A stretch of 64,000 bases of DNA. It comes from Symbiotaphrina buchneri (lineage: Eukaryota; Ascomycota; Symbiotaphrinales; Symbiotaphrinaceae). This document shows positions 58,586 to 64,000 of this stretch, in pieces (position 1 is the first letter of the stretch; every line of letters starts with the position of its first letter). Made by a program: the position numbers and the translations under genes. Location: the NCBI GenBank assembly GCA_001599915.1, contig BCIG01000003.1:744001-808000 (forward strand), read 5' to 3'. The notes beneath the pieces are model-generated. The model saw only the letters and a program-made list of their open reading frames with translations, did no database searches and was not told the origin of the DNA.

Positions 58586-60578
58586 TCAAGCAAAATGACT
58601 CGTCGGCCTGTCCAGCATTTTCCCATCGAGGAAGGTATCGACCTTCTCGTTGTAGAAGCACACGTGCCCTGCGATCGGCAGGCTCTCGGGCGTCGGGTAC
58701 TTGTAGTACCATACTATACTCTGATGTGTTTGGCCGGAGGGGAGGTGAACGGAGTAGTAGCTGTTTGTGAGACCAATGGTCGTTAGCAGGTGGGTGGGGA
58801 GGAAAAGGGGGAATGGGAAAAGGCGGAGGCGGTGGGAGGGAGAAGGAGGGAGGAGGGGGAGCAGGGATAGGGGGAAGGGGGAGGGGAGGAGAGTAGGAAA
58901 GGGAGAGGGATAGGGGGAAGGTAAGGAAGGAGAGAGAGGGTGGAAGGGAATGAGGTGGAGAGGGAAGGGAAGAGGAGGGGGAAGGGAAGAGGAGAGGGAA
59001 AGGAAGAGGAGAGGGAAGGGAAGAGGAGAGGGAAGGGAAGAGGAGAGGGAAGAGGAGAGGGAAGGGGAGGGAGCAAGGGGATTAGGGGAAGTGGGAGGAT
59101 TGGAGGGAGAGGCAAGGGGAGGAAGGGAAAAAAGGAGGAAGGAAGGAGAGGGAGGGGAAGGGAAGGGGCAGGAAGGGGAAGGGATGGAGGTCGGAAGGCA
59201 AGGAGGGATAGGGAAGGCAAGGGATAGGGAAGGGGAGGAAGGGAGATGACTAGGGGGAGGACGTACTTTGCCCGGCCTTTGTACGGGCAGTAGGATTCGA
59301 GTTCGGAGTCGCGTAGGAGTTCTTGTTTTACCTGTGATGGGGGTGTGCACGTCAGTGTCTTGAGATATATAACAAAGCATAGCACGGCCATGGCTTCTCT
59401 CTCTCCTTCTCTTTTGCGAAAGAGAATAGCCACGGGGACACACCAAGCACGAAACACGAACCCAAGAATAAGATATGATGAAAGACAGGAAGGAAGGAAG
59501 ACAGAAAGAAAGCAAGGAAGAACGCAGTTTGTTTGACATACCGCAGTCGCAGGCAAATAATATCGTGTCGGCAGGCCCGTCTCGTATAGATGCAGGCTCA
59601 TGCTGGCCTCAGCCACTGTGACGCCGTCGATTTCGACGCGCACCGGCCGCAGCGATGGCAGGATCTCGATCCGCTTGTATGGGTCCTTCGGGTGCACGAA
59701 TATCTCCATGTCTTCTTCGTACCAGGCGTCTGTTGTTTTGAGGGGAGGACATGATTAGTGGCGTGGAAGTAGTGGAGAATGGGGCTGGGAGAGGGGTGGG
59801 GGGAGAGGTCTGAAATGGGGGAGACTGAAGGGTGAAAGAGGGATGGGGCCGGAGGTCAGAGAGGGTTCTACATACCCATCTCGCGGAATTCGAGCCTAAC
59901 TAGCCCCTCGAGAGGGCCTTTGTGGAAGAGCAACACGCGGTCGGTGGAGCGCGAGTCGACGCTGAGGGTGCCGATGCTGGCGCCGCTAGAGGTGCCATCG
60001 GTCGGAGCCGTCTTCGAGAGGACCCCGGACTTCATATCCGAGGAAGGGATGTAGAAGGTTGGGTAGTGGGCGTGCTGAAAGTGTGCGGTTCGGGTCAGTA
60101 TGGGTATATCTAAAGCAGAGAGAGCGGATGATATAAAGCTGAGAGATGATGAGATTGGGTATGTCTCTTCTCGATAGACAAGGAGACGTTAAAAAGGATA
60201 ACGTATTTCAGTGTAAGAGTGCGTGGCTGCACTGGTGCCAGCATCAAAAGTTCGCAACATCATGCATAATGAATATCATAGAGGAAGAAGACAAAAGGGA
60301 ACGGTGCGTAGTAGTCAAAAGAGATATCTCAACGGGTCATACCTCCCAGACATGCCTGGCCGAAGTAGTATCGACGATATACGTCCGATTAAAGAGCACT
60401 CGGACTCGGCGTGGGGTAATTTCGAGCTTCAAAGGCCCCTTTGATAGCAGCTCCTTCGCGAGCTTGGAGAGACTGCGGATACAGGCGGAAAGAGTAAGCA
60501 GGCTGGCTTTTGTTTTCCGTTTTGGAAGTGGTGAACGGCAAATGCTGGGTGTGCGGAGGGGGTTACTTACTCGGTCAT
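58586..60578 (-). CDS. DUF427-domain protein
   Basis: Six exons: 60578-60571, 60472-60343, 60074-59876, 59729-59542, 59331-59267 and 58760-58586; 254 aa. The first exon has only 8 coding bases (MTD). Two DUF427-type halves are visible: an N-terminal one (KLEITPRRVRVLFNRTYIVD) and the typical C-terminal one, VRVEIDGVTVAEASMSLHLY, ETGLPTRYYLPATA, CPYKGRANYYSVHLPSGQTH and ESLPIAGHVCFYNEKVDTFL. DUF427 proteins are small beta-fold proteins of unknown activity. Introns are unusually long (98, 268, 146, 210 and 506 nt). The 506-nt one (59266-58761) is filled by a G/A minisatellite; its GTACGT donor and AACAG acceptor restore CPYKGRANYYSV exactly. Confidence 0.88.
58797..59255. repeat. Purine (G/A) minisatellite inside a DUF427-gene intron
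   Basis: About 460 bp almost wholly G and A on the plus strand (hence C/T in the transcript), with repeated GGAAGGGAAGAGGAGAGGGA-like units clearest at 58960-59070. It occupies over 90% of intron 59266-58761. Long open frames here are by-products of the repeat. Confidence 0.9.
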
Positions 60579-60806
60579 TTTGATGTAAGTTATAAGGAGA
60601 TCTAGAGTACGAAATCTGGGTGGTCTGGGTTATATTGCTGCTGAATTTCCACTGTTGAAGGTCGATTGTTTATAATCCAAATGTACCCCGCGCTGCGGTT
60701 GGAGCTAGGAGTGGGGTGCTACGGATATGGCTGACAATCTCACCGTCACAACAGGGATTTGAAATCTATGATTACAAAAGGTCACAGGCAGAGTTTCAGG
60801 TTGGTT

Positions 60807-61213
60807 TCAAACATAGTTGCGCCCTCGCCGGCTGATTTTGTCTATGTACAACCCAGTCCCATCAGGCCATCTTCTCACCCACGGCTGCATTGGGGTCCCC
60901 CATCCACGCAGTAACTCCAGACGAGCGTGTATCAGAAGGTGCAATGCATCTACAACATCGCAGTAACCAGAATTCCCCAGGAAGCAGATCCAGTAAGTTA
61001 GATAGTCTTTGATCCCCAGGCCGAAGCCACGATGCTGTTGTCGCGGTGAGAGAACAATAATCTCCGCTGCAAAAGGCACGCCGAAGTCATCGTTCTCGGA
61101 TACAGCGCAGCCTCCAAGTGCCCCAATGCTTTTTGAGGTGTTTATATGCCAACATGCCACAGCATCACCATGCCATGTTCCACTGTTGCAAGGCTTTGGT
61201 CGGAATCGATAAC
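60807..61213 (-). pseudogene. Possible GNAT acetyltransferase fragment
   Basis: An open frame without ATG reads FRPKPCNSGTWHGDAVACW, then SIGALGGCAVSENDDFG, AEIIVLSPRQQHRGFGLGI and further helix-like sequence ending near 60807. QQHRGFGLG resembles the acetyl-CoA-binding R/Q-x-x-G-x-G motif of GNAT enzymes. There is no start codon, no clear 5' exon and no space upstream before the Mim2-like gene, so a gene remnant or chance is more likely than an intact gene. Confidence 0.25.
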
Positions 61214-61271
61214 CGGAACGCCCTTTTGTAAGTCTATCTTATCGTATCTTGTCCCACATGCCGCCTTTTGT

Positions 61272-61734
61272 TTATAGTGATGCAGCAGTGGCAATCAGTC
61301 CCGCGCCTCTAAAGCTCTTCTTGTCGGTGATGACGACCTCGACGGGGTATTTCCATTCCATGAATTTGGCCCATCCTGGTTGATAAGATAGTTAGTCAAT
61401 ATCCAAAGATCGAGATGATGCGACAGTAGCAGAGCAAGATAACGTATAACATTAATAAGACAGTTTAAGCTTGATCAGAAGCGTAGGGGAAGGGAGAATA
61501 CATACCCCAATAAGCGCACTTCCGTCCCAGGTATCTCCCAAGAAACGGCACCAATACCATCGTCAACAGCAGCTCCAGTTGTTGCAGACTCTCCTTCCAT
61601 TCCCGGTCTGCATCAGAATCGGAGTAGCCTGATTCTGTAGTTGTTGACTCCGGCAACGAGTCGATATCCTCATCGTCACTGGGTGAAGAAGGGGAGGCAT
61701 GGTCGATGAACGACAAGGAGCCGGACATAGACAT
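61272..61734 (-). CDS. Mitochondrial outer-membrane import factor Mim2-like
   Basis: Exons 61734-61506 and 61375-61272; 110 aa. An acidic Ser-rich N-terminus (SPSDDEDIDSLPESTTTESG) leads to a helix ADREWKESLQQLELLLTMVL, a single membrane segment VPFLGRYLGRKCAYWGWAKF, and a short tail MEWKYPVEVVITDKKSFRGA. This fits the fungal Mim2 family, which with Mim1 inserts helical proteins into the mitochondrial outer membrane. The 130-nt intron (61505-61376) interrupts the conserved CAYWG|WAKFMEW block and its removal restores it. The ATG at 61734 is the first in frame. Family assignment from memory of the pattern; moderately sure. Confidence 0.75.
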
Positions 61735-62132
61735 TGTTGTGGTAGGAGGATGAGTGACCAAGGCGTTACCGAGAGTCGAACACTTGAGGCATTGATAAGC
61801 GTCGCGCACAACTCATCCACACCCCTGCTTATGGCGAATACGTTGTGAATCCTGTTCCGACGTGCAATGCGGAGGTGACGATGATGCTCTGTGCGGAGGG
61901 TATCATCGTGCTTGGGGAGATGATTCGCTAGTCTATTTTCGGTTAGCTGACAGTCGGATGGCTCGCTGAGTCAGAAATCCAGAGAAAGACTCACCTCATT
62001 CAAAACCACGCCTCCGTCACCGTTCACGGCCCAAACATCCGCATCTCCTTCTTCCACTCAATAGTCGTGGTCTCACATACGTGTACCTCTCGAGCGACTG
62101 AAGAGGCGACGTTACCAAGGAACACCGCAATC
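61735..62132. promoter_or_regulatory. Divergent promoter region, Mim2-like and eIF2 beta genes
   Basis: 398 bp between start codons facing away from each other. It contains TGAGTCA at 61967-61973, the consensus site of Gcn4/CpcA-type bZIP factors. No coding sequence. Confidence 0.5.
61967..61973. promoter_or_regulatory. TGAGTCA, Gcn4/CpcA (AP-1-type) site match
   Basis: Perfect 7-bp match in a divergent promoter, about 160 bp upstream of the eIF2 beta start. A single 7-mer can be chance. Confidence 0.3.
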
Positions 62133-63351
62133 ATGGCGGAAGTTGTGAGTGCATCCCCTGCAAACTCTCCTTGTCATCCGACATATCCTCCGTTGCCCTC
62201 TATACCGCTGACACCTTTATCTTAGGATACCATGCCTGAGACGGCGCGCAAGCCTCGCAAATCCGTTGCGTTCAGCGAAGGCCACATTGTTGTGGATGAA
62301 AATGGAGAGGTCAAGGAAGTCAACGGTGCGATTGAAGAGAAGACTACGGCAGAATCACACTCCGCACACTCACCTACACGTAAGTCTCTTGACGCCACTG
62401 CAGTAATACTTGCCACGATGTAGAGCTAACCGTTCCATTGTAGGTTCACCGTCCGCGGATGGCGAGGTAGATGAAGTGACGGAGATGTTCAAGAACATGT
62501 CAAAGAAGAAAAAGACCAAGAAGCCCAAGGAGGGTGAAGCGGAGAATGATGGGCTTGCGGAGAATCCACCTCCCGATTCCCAGACCGATCTGGACTTGTC
62601 TGCGATGAAGAAGAAAAAGAAGAAGAAAAAGAAGAAGAAGGCTGCCAAACCTGCAGATGCCAGCGATGATTTCGAGAGCAAGCTTGCTGAAGCGGGTGTC
62701 AGTGAAAGCCAGGCTGCTGATGAGGCTGCGGCTGTTGCGGCCAAGGAACAAGAAGAAGCGGTATTCGATCCAACCGAGATGGCAGAAGGCAAGGGTGTTT
62801 GGAGTCATGATGCGACCCATCCTATCGCCTATCCTCTGCTCCTTAAGCGCTTTTTCACCCTTCTCCACGAACGTAACCCGGATCTCGCCATGAGTGGTAC
62901 AAAGAGCTACCGTATCCAGCCTCCGCAGTGTCTCCGTGAAGGAAACAAGAAGACCATCTTCGCCAATATCTCCGACATCTGCAAGCGGATGAAGAGAAGC
63001 GATGAGCATGTCACACAGTTCTTGTTCGCTGAGTTGGGTACAAGTGGAAGCGTGGACGGAAGCAGACGATTGGTCATCAAGGGTCGTTTCCAGCAGAAAC
63101 AGATTGAGAATGTTCTCCGAAGATATATCGGTGAGTTATGAGTGGGTTGTTGTATGAGATCTGTTGCTAACTTTTTTCCAGTCGAATATGTTACCTGCAA
63201 GACCTGCCGATCCCCAGATACCGAGCTCAGCAAAGGAGAAAACCGTCTGTACTTCGTTACTTGCAATTCTTGCGGCAGTAGGCGTTCGGTCCAGGCTATC
63301 AAGACTGGTTTCTCGGCCCAGGTCGGCAAGCGGAGACGTCAGCAGGGTTAA
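62133..63351 (+). CDS. SUI3: Translation initiation factor eIF2 subunit beta
   Basis: Exons 62133-62144, 62226-62379, 62444-63130 and 63182-63351; 340 aa. eIF2 beta is part of the eIF2-GTP-Met-tRNAi ternary complex and contacts eIF5 and eIF2B through N-terminal lysine blocks. Two K-blocks are visible ([10 protein letters not shown], and a run of eleven Lys before AAKPAD); yeast has three. The core domain ([20 protein letters not shown], then [20 protein letters not shown]) is followed by the C4 zinc ribbon: CKTC...CNSC. The first coding exon has only 12 bases (MAEV). The last intron has a GTGAGT donor and splits the codon before EYVTCKTC. It is divergent from the Mim2-like gene, with a Gcn4-type site between. 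Confidence 0.97.
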
Positions 63352-64000
63352 GCGATCTGCATTTGCATGGTTGGGAATCATTCTTTGGTCATTTTCACGA
63401 CTGGAAGATGGTAATGGGGTGCATGAGATTCTCATGAACGGTCATTCCAGGATGAAAATTGATGTATGACAAGGGACGTGGATGGGCTTTAGAAGCTCCA
63501 AACTTTCGCTGCATTGCGTACATAAATTACAATGCTAGATTTCTGCACCTTGACATCAAAAAGTCATTACAGTTAGGTCAACGTCAGAGAGGAGAGGAGT
63601 TAGGTTACCATCTATAGATCCATCCGGTCACATGTAAATTACTCTGTACTGCATTCCTTGAGCTAGATCCTAGGCGACGAGGACCTTGTTGGCCAATGCT
63701 TCGTGATATATGTGATGGATGCACCAGGCAATTTTACTAATCAAAGCTTGTCCGGCTTGCCGTCCTATCGCTATTCCGCAAGCAGAATCACCTGCAACCG
63801 AAGCGGAAAAGTGACAAGCTCCGGTCGTCATCTCATGCAGGGTGACTTGGCGTTAGCGCACTCGATCGATAAGCATCAGCACCGGCGAGGCCCAGGAAAA
63901 GGAGAAGAACATCTGACACTCTTCTCCTAAGCAAGCAATCATCATCACTCTCCATCTTCGGACCGACACATTAAGAGTTTCTTGTGTCTAGGATTTCTAC
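63352..64000. other. Right-edge intergenic region
   Basis: About 650 bp downstream of eIF2 beta; no supportable gene before the window ends. Confidence 0.4.

Noticed and set aside
58940-59249. Open frames coding for Lys/Glu/Gly/Arg repeats
   Set aside because: They are by-products of the G/A minisatellite inside the DUF427 intron and contain no real protein sequence.
60075-60342. Possible box C/D snoRNA in the 268-nt DUF427 intron (ATGATGT...CTGA)
   Set aside because: Both boxes occur, but there is no terminal stem and no recognised guide; such box pairs arise by chance.
1-64000. CRISPR arrays, rRNA, tRNA genes, secondary-metabolite cluster
   Set aside because: None was seen on reading both strands. 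A tRNA could be missed by eye; a tRNAscan-SE run would settle it.

Overview
The window is nuclear DNA of a filamentous ascomycete (Pezizomycotina, most likely Eurotiomycetes). The evidence is gene content (Con7-type zinc finger, CFEM GPI protein, ChAPs, Mim2-like, Aim24), dense genes on both strands, and many short introns (about 50-110 nt) with GT-AG ends and CTGAC/CTAAC branch sites. Exon joins were worked out by hand from splice signals, reading phase and family motifs; no database search was run.

Layout. 0-13 kb: hir3 (partial), a Bud7/Bch1-like exomer adaptor, a CFEM surface protein, a kinesin-6-like motor, a small acidic nuclear protein and a BTB protein. 14-19 kb: SEC11 signal peptidase, a ubiquitin-conjugating enzyme and a TBC Rab-GAP. 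19.1-23.1 kb: a gene-free AT-rich island built of copies of one element with terminal inverted repeats, in both orientations and differing mostly by C-to-T type changes (RIP-like), plus an LTR-like fossil. 23-39.8 kb: a gene-poor stretch of likely regulators with long flanks: Con7-like zinc finger, RRM protein, bHLH factor and TALE homeobox factor, then about 7.4 kb with no convincing gene. 39.8-64 kb: a dense housekeeping block: nuclear acidic protein, XRCC2-like recombinase, SOM1, TAF8, COX9, RACK1/cpc2 with an intronic U24-like snoRNA, a luciferase-fold DUF protein, a coiled-coil protein, AIM24, TFB5, an SH3 protein, a short-chain dehydrogenase with an apparent frameshift, a DUF427 protein with a purine-minisatellite intron, a Mim2-like protein and eIF2 beta.

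Shared themes are mitochondrial biogenesis (SOM1, COX9, AIM24, Mim2), transcription and chromatin (Hir3, TAF8, Tfb5) and translation (RACK1, eIF2 beta). No biosynthetic cluster, CRISPR array, rRNA or tRNA was seen. The strongest non-routine signals are the intronic snoRNA, the 506-nt minisatellite intron, the TIR-element island with a 10-bp-phased heat-shock-element-like array, and the Con7-like gene abutting that island.
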